A DNA stretch of 64,000 nucleotides from Microbacterium galbinum (GTDB taxonomy: Bacteria; Actinomycetota; Actinomycetes; Actinomycetales; Microbacteriaceae): assembly GCF_023101185.1 (NCBI RefSeq), contig NZ_CP078077.1, positions 2,695,630 to 2,759,629 of the forward strand, given 5' to 3'. The notes beneath the pieces are model-generated. The model worked only from the letters and a program-made list of their open reading frames with translations, did no database searches and had not been told where the DNA came from. Position 1 is the stretch's first letter; each line of letters starts with the position of its first letter. A program made the position numbers and the translations under genes. Below, piece by piece: positions 25,114-33,741 of the stretch.

Positions 25114-26007
25114 ATGGTTCTGCCGGGCATCCTCCTCGTCGACAAGCCCGCAGGGCTGACCAGCCACGACGTCGTCGCGCGCACGCGTCGTGCGTTCGGC
25201 ACCCGCAAGGTCGGGCACGCCGGCACGCTCGACCCGATGGCGACCGGACTGCTCGTGATCGGCATCGAGGGCGCCACCCGGCTCCTCACCTACATCGTGG
25301 GCGCCGGCAAGACCTACGAGGCGACCATCCGTCTCGGACAGGCCACGGGCACCGACGACGCCGACGGAGAGATCACCGCGCACGCGGATCCCGCCGCCTG
25401 GGCGGACGTCTCCGACGCACGCATCGCCGCGGAGATCTCGGCCCTGACCGGTGAGATCTCGCAGGTTCCCAGCGCGGTGTCCGCGATCAAGGTCGACGGT
25501 CGCCGCGCATACGATCGCGTCCGTGCGGGGGAGGAGGTCGTCCTCGACGCAAGGAACGTCGTCGTCTCGCGCTTCGATGTCGTCGGCGACAGAGCGGGTG
25601 ACGGCATCCGCGATCTCGACGTGATCGTGGAGTGCTCGTCCGGTACGTACATCCGGTCGTTGGCCCGCGACCTCGGTGCCGCGCTGGGCGTCGGCGGGCA
25701 CCTCACCGCGCTGCGGCGTACCCGGGTGGGGTCGTTCGACGTCGCGGATGCCGTCGACATCGATTCCCTCGAGGGGGCTCCGGTCCTCACCCCTGCGCAG
25801 GCCGCGGAGCTCATCCTGCCCGTGCTGTCCGTCTCCGCCGAGGAAGCGCGGGATCTGCGCCACGGGAAGAGACTCGCCGGCCAAGCCGGCCGGATCGATG
25901 CACCGCTGGTCGCGGCCATCGACGACGAGGGTGTTCTCGTCGGTGTCGTCGAGAAACGCGGAGGCGACCTCAAGAGCGCCATGAACATGCCGGAGAGTGC
26001 CCGATGA
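25114..26007 (+). CDS. truB: tRNA pseudouridine-55 synthase
   Basis: A 297-residue TruB that isomerises U55 in the T-loop of tRNAs. Motifs seen are ILLVDKPAGLTSHDVVA, the catalytic aspartate block HAGTLDPMATGLLVIG, RRAYDRVRAGEEV and CSSGTYIRSLARDLG. A C-terminal segment follows (about 210-297). It starts a cluster of four genes with overlapping ends: truB, two small membrane proteins and ribF. The ATG at 25114 follows TAGGCT by six bases. Confidence 0.96.
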   Translation: MVLPGILLVDKPAGLTSHDVVARTRRAFGTRKVGHAGTLDPMATGLLVIGIEGATRLLTYIVGAGKTYEATIRLGQATGTDDADGEITAHADPAAWADVSDARIAAEISALTGEISQVPSAVSAIKVDGRRAYDRVRAGEEVVLDARNVVVSRFDVVGDRAGDGIRDLDVIVECSSGTYIRSLARDLGAALGVGGHLTALRRTRVGSFDVADAVDIDSLEGAPVLTPAQAAELILPVLSVSAEEARDLRHGKRLAGQAGRIDAPLVAAIDDEGVLVGVVEKRGGDLKSAMNMPESAR

Positions 26008-26372
26008 TCCTGTGGTTCACCCTCGCCCAGATCGTGGTGGCGGTCGTCGCCGGAGCGTTCTGCGTCGTGGCGGGACTCGCCGGCCGTCGCCCGACCGACT
26101 GGTCCGTCGGCGCCGTCGCCCTCGTCGAGGCCCTGCTGGTCGCCCAGGTGGTCACCGCGATCATCGCTCCGCTCGTGGGGAACCCGCCCACGGGGGACCT
26201 CCTCGAGTTCTGGGTCTATCTCGTCTCCGCCGTGCTCCTGCCGATCGGGGCCGTGCTCTGGGCGTTGATGGAGCGCAGCCGCTGGAGCACCGTCATCCTC
26301 GGAGTCGCCGCCCTGGCCATCGCGATCATGGTGTGGCGCATGCACGTCATCTGGACCGTGCAGATCGCGTAA
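26004..26372 (+). CDS. Small membrane protein, four predicted helices
   Basis: A 122-residue hydrophobic protein with about four transmembrane helices and no family I recognise. Its ATG overlaps the truB TGA (ATGA), so translation is probably coupled. The segments are roughly 5-27, 35-57, 70-90 and 97-120, with RRPTDW and ERSRW in the cytoplasmic-type turns. It is likely expressed from the truB promoter. No catalytic motif is visible. Confidence 0.75.
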   Translation: MILWFTLAQIVVAVVAGAFCVVAGLAGRRPTDWSVGAVALVEALLVAQVVTAIIAPLVGNPPTGDLLEFWVYLVSAVLLPIGAVLWALMERSRWSTVILGVAALAIAIMVWRMHVIWTVQIA

Positions 26373-26428
26373 CCCGGAGCCGCACACGGACGTCGGTCCC
26401 CTCTGGCGCATCTAGGATGGAATGCGCT

Positions 26429-26866
26429 ATGAGCACCACCGCCCCCACCACCAGGATGACCGGAATCGGTCGCGTCCTCGTGATCGTCTACGCCGTCATG
26501 GCGCTCGCGGCCACCGGCCGGAGCTTCGTGCAGATCTTCCGACGGTTCGACGAGGCTCCTCTCTCGTACTCGCTCTCGGCCGTCGCCGCCGTCGTCTACA
26601 TCCTCGCGACCCTGGCGCTCGTGCTCGCGAGGCGGCGCGGCTGGTACACCGTGGCCTGGGTGGCGATCGTCTTCGAACTCACGGGTGTCCTGGTCGTGGG
26701 CCTGCTCAGCATCCTGATCCCCGAGCAGTTCCAGCACGAGACCGTGTGGTCGCTGTTCGGACGCGGATACCTCTTCATCCCGCTGGTGCTCCCGGTGTTC
26801 GGCATCTGGTGGCTGCGGACCAACCGGCCGGACGTCGCACGGACGACCGTCGAGGTCGACGCGTGA
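26429..26866 (+). CDS. Small membrane protein, four predicted helices
   Basis: A 145-residue hydrophobic protein with four predicted helices (about 14-30, 45-66, 74-96 and 110-128). It resembles uncharacterised actinobacterial proteins with FEAPLSYXLSAVAAXVYILAT-like composition, but I cannot name a family with confidence. The ATG at 26429 is preferred; an in-frame ATG at 26417 overlaps a TAGGAT hexamer (26413-26418). The stop overlaps the ribF start by four bases (GTGA), so it is translationally linked to ribF. Confidence 0.75.
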   Translation: MSTTAPTTRMTGIGRVLVIVYAVMALAATGRSFVQIFRRFDEAPLSYSLSAVAAVVYILATLALVLARRRGWYTVAWVAIVFELTGVLVVGLLSILIPEQFQHETVWSLFGRGYLFIPLVLPVFGIWWLRTNRPDVARTTVEVDA

Positions 26867-27816
26867 TCGTCTTCCGCGATCTCGCCGAGGTCCCGGAGGG
26901 CTTCGGCCCCAGCATCGTGGCGATCGGCAAGTTCGACGGGGTGCACGCCGGCCATCGTGCCGTGATCCGACGGCTCGAGGAACGAGCGGCCGAGACGGGC
27001 GCGCGTTCCGTCGCCGTCACCTTCGACCGCAACCCGCTGGCGATCCTGCGACCCGACCGCTGCCCCGAGAACGTCGTGACGGTGGAGCGCAAACTCGAGC
27101 TCCTCGGCGAGCTCGGTCTGGATGCCACGCTGCTGCTCACCTTCGACGAGGAGATGGCCTCGCTCAGCGCCGAGGACTTCGTGACCGAGATCCTGGTCGC
27201 GGCTCTCGGGGTCTCGACCGTCCTCGTGGGCGAGGACTTCCGCTTCGGGAACCGCGGTGCGGGCACCCCCGAGCTGCTGCGCGAGATGGGGCCGAGCCAC
27301 GGGTTCACCGTCGAGGTGGTCGATGACGTCTACCTTCCCGGCTCCGCACGACGGGTGTCGTCGACGTGGATCCGCGAGCTCCTCATCGCCGGCGATGTGA
27401 CCGGCGCCGCACGGGTGCTCGGACGCTCGCCCGATGTGCGCGGCGTCGTCGTCCACGGCCTCAAGCGGGGACGGGAGTTGGGATACCCGACCGCGAACCT
27501 GTCGGCCGTCGTCGATGCGTTCGTCCCGGCCGACGGCGTGTACGCCGGGTGGTTGATCGACCACGACACGGGCATCCGTCACCCCGCCGCGATCTCCGTC
27601 GGGACGAACCCGACCTTCGACGACGTGCTCGAGCGTCAGGTCGAGGCGCACGTGCTCGGCGAGACCGGTCTCGACCTCTACGGGCACGACGTCACCGTCG
27701 AGTTCACCGAGCGCCTGCGCGGCATGGTCGCCTTCGAGGGCATCGAGAAGCTCACGGCGCAGATCGCCGCCGACGTGAGCGATGCGGAGCGCGTGCTGCG
27801 CGAGCAGACCGCCTGA
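26863..27816 (+). CDS. ribF: Bifunctional riboflavin kinase/FAD synthetase
   Basis: A 317-residue RibF making FMN from riboflavin and FAD from FMN. The N-terminal nucleotidyltransferase domain has IGKFDGVHAGHRAVI, VAVTFDRNP, VGEDFRFGNRGAG and VSSTWIRELL. The C-terminal riboflavin kinase domain starts near residue 180 with RGVVVHGLKRGRELGYPTANL and VGTNPTFDD. The GTG at 26863 overlaps the previous stop. Flavin made here would serve the several flavoenzymes at 51-54 kb. In many actinobacteria rpsO follows; here about 15 kb of other genes intervene. Confidence 0.96.
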   Translation: MIVFRDLAEVPEGFGPSIVAIGKFDGVHAGHRAVIRRLEERAAETGARSVAVTFDRNPLAILRPDRCPENVVTVERKLELLGELGLDATLLLTFDEEMASLSAEDFVTEILVAALGVSTVLVGEDFRFGNRGAGTPELLREMGPSHGFTVEVVDDVYLPGSARRVSSTWIRELLIAGDVTGAARVLGRSPDVRGVVVHGLKRGRELGYPTANLSAVVDAFVPADGVYAGWLIDHDTGIRHPAAISVGTNPTFDDVLERQVEAHVLGETGLDLYGHDVTVEFTERLRGMVAFEGIEKLTAQIAADVSDAERVLREQTA

Positions 27817-27864
27817 TCGGTCCGCCGCGCGCGTCGCCACGGGGGTTCCTCGCCCGGGATGGCG

Positions 27865-27870
27865 TAGAGT
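27865..27870 (+). promoter_or_regulatory. -10 element of SNF2 helicase gene
   Basis: TAGAGT lies about 150 bp before the chosen start, giving a leader of roughly 140 bases. The leader holds a GCCGGA-GCCCC-T-GGGGC-GTTCCGGC hairpin just before the ribosome binding site. Confidence 0.4.
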
Positions 27871-28016
27871 GGTCGCAGTCATCGTCGAATCTTCCGCGTC
27901 CTGCGCGCATCGGCGAGATGATCGATCTACATCCGCACGGTCCTGGCTCACGCCACACGCGGACAACAGAGCGCCGGAGCCCCTGGGGCGTTCCGGCCTT
28001 CACGCTCAGGAGGAGC

Positions 28017-30161
28017 ATGCCGACCACGGCAACCGCCGCCACACGGCGCAAGAAGTCGTCTCGTCGCGATGACGAGGCGCCCCTCATCCCGATCCTCGCG
28101 CGCAAGGTGCGCGAGATCGAGGCCAAGTCCCAGCGCGGAAAGCTGGGACCGACCAACCGCGTCAAGTTCCAGGTGATCGCGTTCCTGGTGCGCGAAGAGC
28201 GCGCCAGGGTCAAAGCGGATGCCGACATCGGTGATGCCGCACGCGCCGAGCTGCTCAAGCGGCTCGACGGCGTCGCGACCATCCTCGCCAAGACGGCGGC
28301 GCGCGACACGTCGCTCATCCAGCTGCTCGAAGCGGACCAGGCGACCTCACCGGTCGCCAAGCGCATGCGCCGCGACTGGCTGCTCGAGTCCGGTGCGGAG
28401 CTCGCTCCGGAAGAGTTGATCATCGCCGATGCCGCGCCGGTACAGATCTCCGTCGTTCCCGCGGCCATCGCCGAGCGTCAGGTGACCCCGCCGTCGGTCG
28501 AGGCCCGTCAGCTCGCGAACCCGTTCCTCGCCCCCGATCTCACGCCGCGCGTGACCACCACCCCGCGCCGTCGCCTCGACGGCTGGGAGCTGATGGGCCC
28601 GCTGTACAAGGCGTTCGAGACCGGTGCGGGCGGCTCGGCCGCCAGCATGGAGCTGCCTCCGGCACCCGAGTACGACCACATCTCGCCGAAGGGTCTCGAG
28701 GTGATGGTGCATCAGTCCCGCTTCCTCGAGGCGGTTCGCGACGGGCATCGCAGCTTCCTCCTGGCCGATGAGCCCGGCCTCGGCAAGACCGCCCAGTCGG
28801 TTCTCGCCGCCTCGGTCGCGGGCGCCTACCCGCTCCTGGTCGTGGTCCCGAACGTCGTCAAGATGAACTGGGCGCGCGAGGTCGAGCGGTGGACGCCGCA
28901 GCGGCGTGCGACCGTGATCCAGGGCGACGGCGACGACATCGACGCCTTCGCCGACATCTTCATCGTCAACTACGAGATCCTCGATCGCCATCTCTCGTGG
29001 CTGTCGTCGATCGGACTGCGCGGCATGGTCGTCGACGAGGCGCACTTCATCAAGAACCTGTCGTCGCAGCGCTCGCAGAACGTGCTGTCGTTGGCCTCTC
29101 GTGTGCGCGAGCGCACGCCCGGCGGGAAGCCGCTCATGCTGGCCCTGACCGGTACGCCGCTGATCAACGACGTCGAGGACTTCGACGCGATCTGGCGGTT
29201 CCTCGGCTGGACCACGGGGGAGAAGCCCGGTCCGGAGCTCATGGAGAAGCTCGACGCGACAGGATTCACTCCGGCCGACAAGGCGTTCTACCCCGAGGCG
29301 CGCGACGCCGTCATCTCGATGGGGATCGTCCGCCGCAAGAAGAAGGACGTCGCAGCCGATCTGCCCGACAAGCTGATCGCCGATCTCCCCGTGCAGCTCG
29401 ACGACGAGTTCGGGCGGAGCATCCGCCAGGCCGAGCGCGAGCTGGGGGAGCGTCTCGCCGCCCGCTACCGTCGGATCATCGAGGCCCGTGGCGATCGCGG
29501 CCTCGCGCCGGGCGAGATCGACGACGACATCGTGCGTCTCGTCGCCCAGAACGAGCTCGAGGAGTCGAAGGCAGCCGGAACCGGGGGCGACAACGTCTTC
29601 ACCATGGTCCGGCGTATCGGCCAGGCCAAGGCGTCGCTCGCCGCCGACTATGCGGCGCAGCTGCAGCGCTCGGTGGGCAAGGTCGTGTTCTTCGCGAAGC
29701 ACATCGACGTGATGGATCAGGCGGAGGCGCACTTCGCCGCCGCGGGCATCCGCTCGGTCTCGATCCGTGGCGACCAGACGACGACGGTCCGTCAGCAGGC
29801 GATCGACGACTTCAACGGCGACCCCGAGGTCGGCATCGCGGTCTGCTCCCTCACCGCAGCGGGCGTCGGTCTCAACCTGCAGGCGGCGTCGAACGTCGTG
29901 CTCGCCGAGCTGTCGTGGACGGCGGCCGAGCAGACGCAGGCCATCGACCGCGTGCACCGCATCGGTCAGGACGAGCCGGTCACCGCGTGGCGCATCATCG
30001 CCGCGCACACGATCGACACGAAGATCGCCGAGCTCATCGATCAGAAGCAGGGCCTGGCCGCTCGTGCGCTCGACGGCGAGGCCGTCGACGATGCGGCAGC
30101 CGAGCCCGTGCAGCTCGGGGCGCTCATGCATCTGCTACGGGAGACGCTGCGCAGCGCGTGA
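28017..30161 (+). CDS. SNF2-type DEAD/H-box helicase (SMARCAL1-like)
   Basis: A 714-residue SWI2/SNF2 translocase. Walker A is LADEPGLGKTAQS (about 250-258), the DEAH box is VVDEAHFIKN (340-343), motif III is ALTGTPLINDVEDF, and motif VI is QAIDRVHRIGQ (about 641-651). The first 200 residues hold no catalytic motif I recognise. Such proteins move on double-stranded DNA, anneal strands or remodel complexes. It stands alone without nuclease or methylase neighbours, so a defence role is not supported. I chose the ATG at 28017 behind AGGAGG; an in-frame ATG at 27918 lacks a good ribosome binding site. Confidence 0.88.
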   Translation: MPTTATAATRRKKSSRRDDEAPLIPILARKVREIEAKSQRGKLGPTNRVKFQVIAFLVREERARVKADADIGDAARAELLKRLDGVATILAKTAARDTSLIQLLEADQATSPVAKRMRRDWLLESGAELAPEELIIADAAPVQISVVPAAIAERQVTPPSVEARQLANPFLAPDLTPRVTTTPRRRLDGWELMGPLYKAFETGAGGSAASMELPPAPEYDHISPKGLEVMVHQSRFLEAVRDGHRSFLLADEPGLGKTAQSVLAASVAGAYPLLVVVPNVVKMNWAREVERWTPQRRATVIQGDGDDIDAFADIFIVNYEILDRHLSWLSSIGLRGMVVDEAHFIKNLSSQRSQNVLSLASRVRERTPGGKPLMLALTGTPLINDVEDFDAIWRFLGWTTGEKPGPELMEKLDATGFTPADKAFYPEARDAVISMGIVRRKKKDVAADLPDKLIADLPVQLDDEFGRSIRQAERELGERLAARYRRIIEARGDRGLAPGEIDDDIVRLVAQNELEESKAAGTGGDNVFTMVRRIGQAKASLAADYAAQLQRSVGKVVFFAKHIDVMDQAEAHFAAAGIRSVSIRGDQTTTVRQQAIDDFNGDPEVGIAVCSLTAAGVGLNLQAASNVVLAELSWTAAEQTQAIDRVHRIGQDEPVTAWRIIAAHTIDTKIAELIDQKQGLAARALDGEAVDDAAAEPVQLGALMHLLRETLRSA

Positions 30162-30170
30162 AAAGTCGTT

Positions 30171-30200
30171 AAGAATCGCGATTCTTGATCGCGATTCGAG
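30171..30200. repeat. Palindrome cluster after the helicase gene
   Basis: AAGAATCGCGATTCTT (30171-30186) is a perfect 16-bp palindrome. The core ATCGCGAT recurs at 30188-30195. It lies between the helicase stop and a terminator, so its role is unclear; a protein-binding site is possible. Confidence 0.5.
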
Positions 30201-30209
30201 GGCCGAGAA

Positions 30210-30246
30210 GGGCCATTCGGAGAAGTTGTGCCGGATGGTCCTTTTT
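30210..30246 (+). terminator. Intrinsic terminator of the helicase gene
   Basis: GGGCCATTCGG (30210-30220) pairs with CCGGATGGTCC (30231-30241) over 11 bp with two wobble pairs, around a ten-base loop. TTTTTCTT follows directly. Confidence 0.85.
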
Positions 30247-30369
30247 CTTCGGCAAGATCTCCGGTTTTCGACATGCTCGAATGGCGCTCGACGGGCGCAT
30301 GGCACTAGTGTCGATCGCAGGCAGCGTCGCCTTTCCCCTTTCCTTCTCCCGAGCGTCTGAGGCAACAGC

Positions 30370-31398
30370 ATGAAGATCGGAATCCTGACGAGCGGTGGCG
30401 ACTGCCCCGGACTCAACGCGGTGATCCGCGGCGTCGTGCTCAAGGGCACGACCACTTACGACATCGAGTTCGTCGGCATCCGCGACGGGTGGCGAGGGGT
30501 CGTCGACGGCGACTTCTTCCCGCTCACGCGCCACGAGGTCAAGGGCCTCTCGAAGGTCGGCGGAACGATCCTCGGCACCAGCCGGACGAACCCGTACGAG
30601 GGGCCGCGGGGCGGCGCCGAGAACATCGCGAAGACGCTCGCGGCGCACAACATCGACGGCATCCTGGCGATCGGCGGAGAGGGCACGCTCGCGGCCGCCA
30701 ACCGTCTCGCGAACGACGGCATCAACGTGATCGGTGTGCCGAAGACGATCGACAACGATCTGCGAGCGACCGACTACTCGTTCGGCTTCGACACCGCGGT
30801 GAACATCGCCACCGATGCCATGGACCGCCTGCGCACCACCGGCGATTCGCATCAGCGTTGCATGGTGGCCGAGGTCATGGGCCGCCACGTCGGGTGGATC
30901 GCACTGCACGCGGGTATGGCCGCCGGCGCGCACGTCATCTGCATCCCCGAGGTGCCGATGTCGATCGACGAGATCACCGCTCTCGTCTCGAGCGCGCACG
31001 ACCGCGGTCGTGCGCCGCTCGTCGTCGTCTCCGAGGGCTTCACGCTCACCGGGATGGACACCGCGTACAGCGACAAGGGGCTCGACGCGTTCAACCGTCC
31101 CCGGCTCGGTGGCATCAGCGAGGTGCTCGCCCCCGAGATCGAGCGCATCACCGGTATCGAGACGCGTTCGACGGTGCTCGGACACATCCAGCGCGGAGGG
31201 TCTCCCTCCGGATTCGACCGGGTCCTCGCGACACGCCTCGGCCTGCACGCGGCGGATTCGCTCGTCGCCGAGTCCTGGGGCCGCATGGTCTCGCTGCGCG
31301 GCACCGACATCGTCGAGGTGCCGTTCGCCGAGGCGCTGGGCGAGCTGAACACGGTTCCCCGCAGCCGCTACGACGAGGCCGCAGCGCTCTTCGGCTGA
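30370..31398 (+). CDS. pfkA: 6-phosphofructokinase
   Basis: A 342-residue PfkA that phosphorylates fructose 6-phosphate in glycolysis. Seen are the nucleotide loop LTSGGDCPGLNAVIRG, GGEGT (102-106), PKTIDNDL with the catalytic aspartate, MGRHVGWIALHAG and LGHIQRGGSPSGFDR. The Gly after the acidic residue in GGEGT points to ATP rather than pyrophosphate as donor. The Lys of PKTIDND is the residue usually found in pyrophosphate enzymes; this mix is known in actinobacterial group III PFKs. The ribosome binding site is weak (GAGG at 30358-30361). Confidence 0.93.
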   Translation: MKIGILTSGGDCPGLNAVIRGVVLKGTTTYDIEFVGIRDGWRGVVDGDFFPLTRHEVKGLSKVGGTILGTSRTNPYEGPRGGAENIAKTLAAHNIDGILAIGGEGTLAAANRLANDGINVIGVPKTIDNDLRATDYSFGFDTAVNIATDAMDRLRTTGDSHQRCMVAEVMGRHVGWIALHAGMAAGAHVICIPEVPMSIDEITALVSSAHDRGRAPLVVVSEGFTLTGMDTAYSDKGLDAFNRPRLGGISEVLAPEIERITGIETRSTVLGHIQRGGSPSGFDRVLATRLGLHAADSLVAESWGRMVSLRGTDIVEVPFAEALGELNTVPRSRYDEAAALFG

Positions 31399-31416
31399 GC
31401 GCGTCAGGTCGAATCA

Positions 31417-31475
31417 GGCGATCGCGCCGCATCGGGCCGCTCCTCAGCGGAACGGACCCATGCGGCGCGATCGCC
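31417..31475. terminator. Bidirectional terminator between pfkA and ptrB
   Basis: Arms GGCGATCGCGCCGCAT (31417-31432) and ATGCGGCGCGATCGCC (31460-31475) pair perfectly over 16 bp. The 27-base loop holds a smaller CCGCT/AGCGG hairpin. It lies between two convergent genes. Confidence 0.75.
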
Positions 31476-31489
31476 TTCTCTTCGCGCGG

Positions 31490-33586
31490 TCAGTCGGCGA
31501 GGCCGAGCGTGTCGAGCAGCCAGGCGAGCTCGAACGCACGCTCGCGCCAGGAGTTGTAGCGCCCGCTGACCCCGCCGTGCCCGGCGACCATCTCGCACTT
31601 GAGCAGGACGTCGGATGCTCCGGCCTCCCGCAGACGGGCGACCCACTTCGCCGGCTCGACGTAGAGGACGCGCGTGTCGTTGAGCGACGTCACCGCGAGG
31701 ATGCGCGGGTACTGCACGCCGTCGCGGACGTTCTCGTACGGCGAGTAGGACTTCATGTACGCGTAGACGTCGGCGTCGTGGAGTGGATCGCCCCACTCGT
31801 CCCACTCGATGACGGTGAGGGGGAGCGACGGATCGAGGATGGTCGTGAGGGCGTCCACGAACGGGACGGCGGCGAGCACGCCGGTGAACAGTTCGGGAGC
31901 GAGGTTGGTGACGGCGCCCATCAGGAGTCCGCCGGCGCTGCCGCCCTCGGCGACCAGGCGGTCGGGAGCGGTCACCCCGGTGTCGACGAGGTGACGCGCG
32001 CTCGCGACGAAGTCCGTGAAGGTGTTGCGCTTGTGCAGCAGCTTGCCGTCCTCGTACCACTGGCGGCCCATCTCGCCGCCGCCGCGCACGTGCGCCACAG
32101 CGAAGACGACGCCGCGATCGAGTTCCGACAGGCGGGCCACCGAGAACCCGGGATCGATCGAGTGCTCGTAGGAGCCGTAGCCGTAGAGGTGCAGAGGGCG
32201 CGGAGTTTCGCCGGGGGTGCCGAACTCCTTCTTCCACACCAGCGAGATCGGCACTCGGGTGCCGTCGTCGGCCGTCGCCCAGTCCCGCCGCTGCCCGTAC
32301 TCGGTCGGGTCATAGCCGCCGAGCACGGTGACGCGCTTGCGGAGCAGCAGCTCCTTCGTCGCGAGGTCGAGGTCGTACACGGTGCCCGGAGTGACGAACG
32401 ACGTGTACCCGAGGCGCAGGAAGGGGGAGTGCCACTCCGGGTTGCCGCTCACTCCGGCCGAGTACAGCGGTTCGTCGAAGGGGATGTCCGCGACGGCATC
32501 CGTCGTGTAGTCGAGCAGACCCACCCGCTCCAGGCCTTCCGCCCGGTACTCGACCGTCGCGAAGTCGCGGAACGCATCGACGCCGAGCAGCCGCCGACCG
32601 GGCTCGTGCGGCAGGATGATGCGTCGCGCACCCTGGGGTGCCTCGGAGGCGACCGAGACCAGTTCGAAGTCGAGGGCATCGTCGTTGTGGAGGATGAGCA
32701 GCCGGTCCTCACCGTCGACGACCGCGTGCTCGACCGAGTACTCGACGCCTTCGGCGCGCGGCCAGACGATCCGCGGCTCCGCCGTGAGAGGCCCGGCGAG
32801 ATCGACCAGGTACTCCTCGCTCGTGATGCTCGAGCCGACGCCGATGACCAGGTACTTCCGGCTGCGGGTGATGCCCGCGCCGAGCCAGAACTTCTCGTCG
32901 GGTTCGTGGAACAGCTGGACGTCCTCGGACACCGGGGTTCCGAGCGCGTGCAGCCAGAGAGTGTCGGGACGCCAGGCGTCGTCGCGCGTCGTGTAGAGGA
33001 TGGCCGAGCCGTCGGGCGTGAAGAACGCGCCGGCGGTGTTCGGGATCTCGTCGGCCAGGGTCTCGCCGGTGGTGAGGTCGCGCACACGGATCGTGTAGAC
33101 CTCGTCGCCCTCGAAGTCGGTCGACCAGAGCAGCTTGGTCGCGTCGTCGGAGGTGTCGAACGCTCCGAGGGAGAAGAACTCGTGACCCTCGGCCTCGACG
33201 TTCCCGTCGAGGAGCACGACCTCGCCGGGAACGGCGACGTTCGGCGTCAGCTGCGGGGGAGTCCAGTCGTCGGTGTCGGCCGCCGCACGGCAGTGGATCG
33301 GGTACTGCGCCCCCTCGACCGTGCGGCTGTAGTACCACCAGTCGCCGCGGCGGGTCGGCACCGAGAGATCAGTCTCCTGCACGCGGCCCTTGATCTCCTC
33401 GAACAGCGTCTCGCGGAGTCCGGCGAGGTGCGCGGTCTCGGCATCCGTGTGCGCGTTCTCGGCCTCGAGGTGCGCGACGACCTCGGGGGACTCCTTCTCG
33501 CGCAACCATTCGTACGGGTCGTCGAACGTGTCGCCGTGGTGGGTGCGGAGGGTCGAGCGTCGGTCTGCGATCGGGGCGTTGGTCAC
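31490..33586 (-). CDS. ptrB: Oligopeptidase B (S9 family serine peptidase)
   Basis: A 698-residue prolyl-oligopeptidase-family enzyme. The N-terminal beta-propeller spans about 70-410 and begins with DDPYEWLREKESPEV. The C-terminal alpha/beta-hydrolase has YGSYEHSIDPGFS, AHVRGGGEMGRQWYEDGK, the nucleophile GGSAGGLLMG and the His in VAGHGGVSGRYNSW. Family members cut short peptides after basic residues in the cytoplasm. The GTG at 33586 follows TAGCGT by six bases. It diverges from pit, sharing a region with PHO-box-like repeats. Confidence 0.92.
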   Translation of the reverse strand: MTNAPIADRRSTLRTHHGDTFDDPYEWLREKESPEVVAHLEAENAHTDAETAHLAGLRETLFEEIKGRVQETDLSVPTRRGDWWYYSRTVEGAQYPIHCRAAADTDDWTPPQLTPNVAVPGEVVLLDGNVEAEGHEFFSLGAFDTSDDATKLLWSTDFEGDEVYTIRVRDLTTGETLADEIPNTAGAFFTPDGSAILYTTRDDAWRPDTLWLHALGTPVSEDVQLFHEPDEKFWLGAGITRSRKYLVIGVGSSITSEEYLVDLAGPLTAEPRIVWPRAEGVEYSVEHAVVDGEDRLLILHNDDALDFELVSVASEAPQGARRIILPHEPGRRLLGVDAFRDFATVEYRAEGLERVGLLDYTTDAVADIPFDEPLYSAGVSGNPEWHSPFLRLGYTSFVTPGTVYDLDLATKELLLRKRVTVLGGYDPTEYGQRRDWATADDGTRVPISLVWKKEFGTPGETPRPLHLYGYGSYEHSIDPGFSVARLSELDRGVVFAVAHVRGGGEMGRQWYEDGKLLHKRNTFTDFVASARHLVDTGVTAPDRLVAEGGSAGGLLMGAVTNLAPELFTGVLAAVPFVDALTTILDPSLPLTVIEWDEWGDPLHDADVYAYMKSYSPYENVRDGVQYPRILAVTSLNDTRVLYVEPAKWVARLREAGASDVLLKCEMVAGHGGVSGRYNSWRERAFELAWLLDTLGLAD

Positions 33587-33592
33587 CGCTCC

Positions 33593-33598
33593 ACGCTA
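33593..33598 (-). promoter_or_regulatory. -10 element of ptrB (leaderless)
   Basis: TAGCGT on the minus strand ends six bases before the GTG at 33586. Confidence 0.6.
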
Positions 33599-33650
33599 TC
33601 CCAGGTCGAGTTGACCGGCACCGGGGACGGTGGGAGGATTCAACGGGGCC

Positions 33651-33679
33651 GGTTAACGGAAGTCAAACCCACGGTGAAC
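33651..33679 (-). promoter_or_regulatory. Candidate PHO box (three units, PhoP binding site)
   Basis: On the minus strand GTTCACC (33673-33679), GTTTGAC (33662-33668) and GTTAACC (33651-33657) recur with exact 11-bp spacing. This is the arrangement of actinobacterial PHO boxes bound by PhoP. It lies between divergent ptrB and pit. Confidence 0.65.
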
Positions 33680-33741
33680 TCTTCGTTCGTCACGTCGATC
33701 TCGTCGACATCTCCCTCTTCCTCAACGACCGAAAGCGAACG

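Noticed and set aside
27918..28016. ATG at 27918 as start of the helicase
   Set aside because: It lacks a good ribosome binding site and adds a low-quality His/Arg/Pro segment, while AGGAGG stands directly before 28017.
28017..30161. SNF2 helicase as part of a DISARM-like or other defence system
   Set aside because: Neighbours are ribF and pfkA; no methylase, nuclease or other partner is present.
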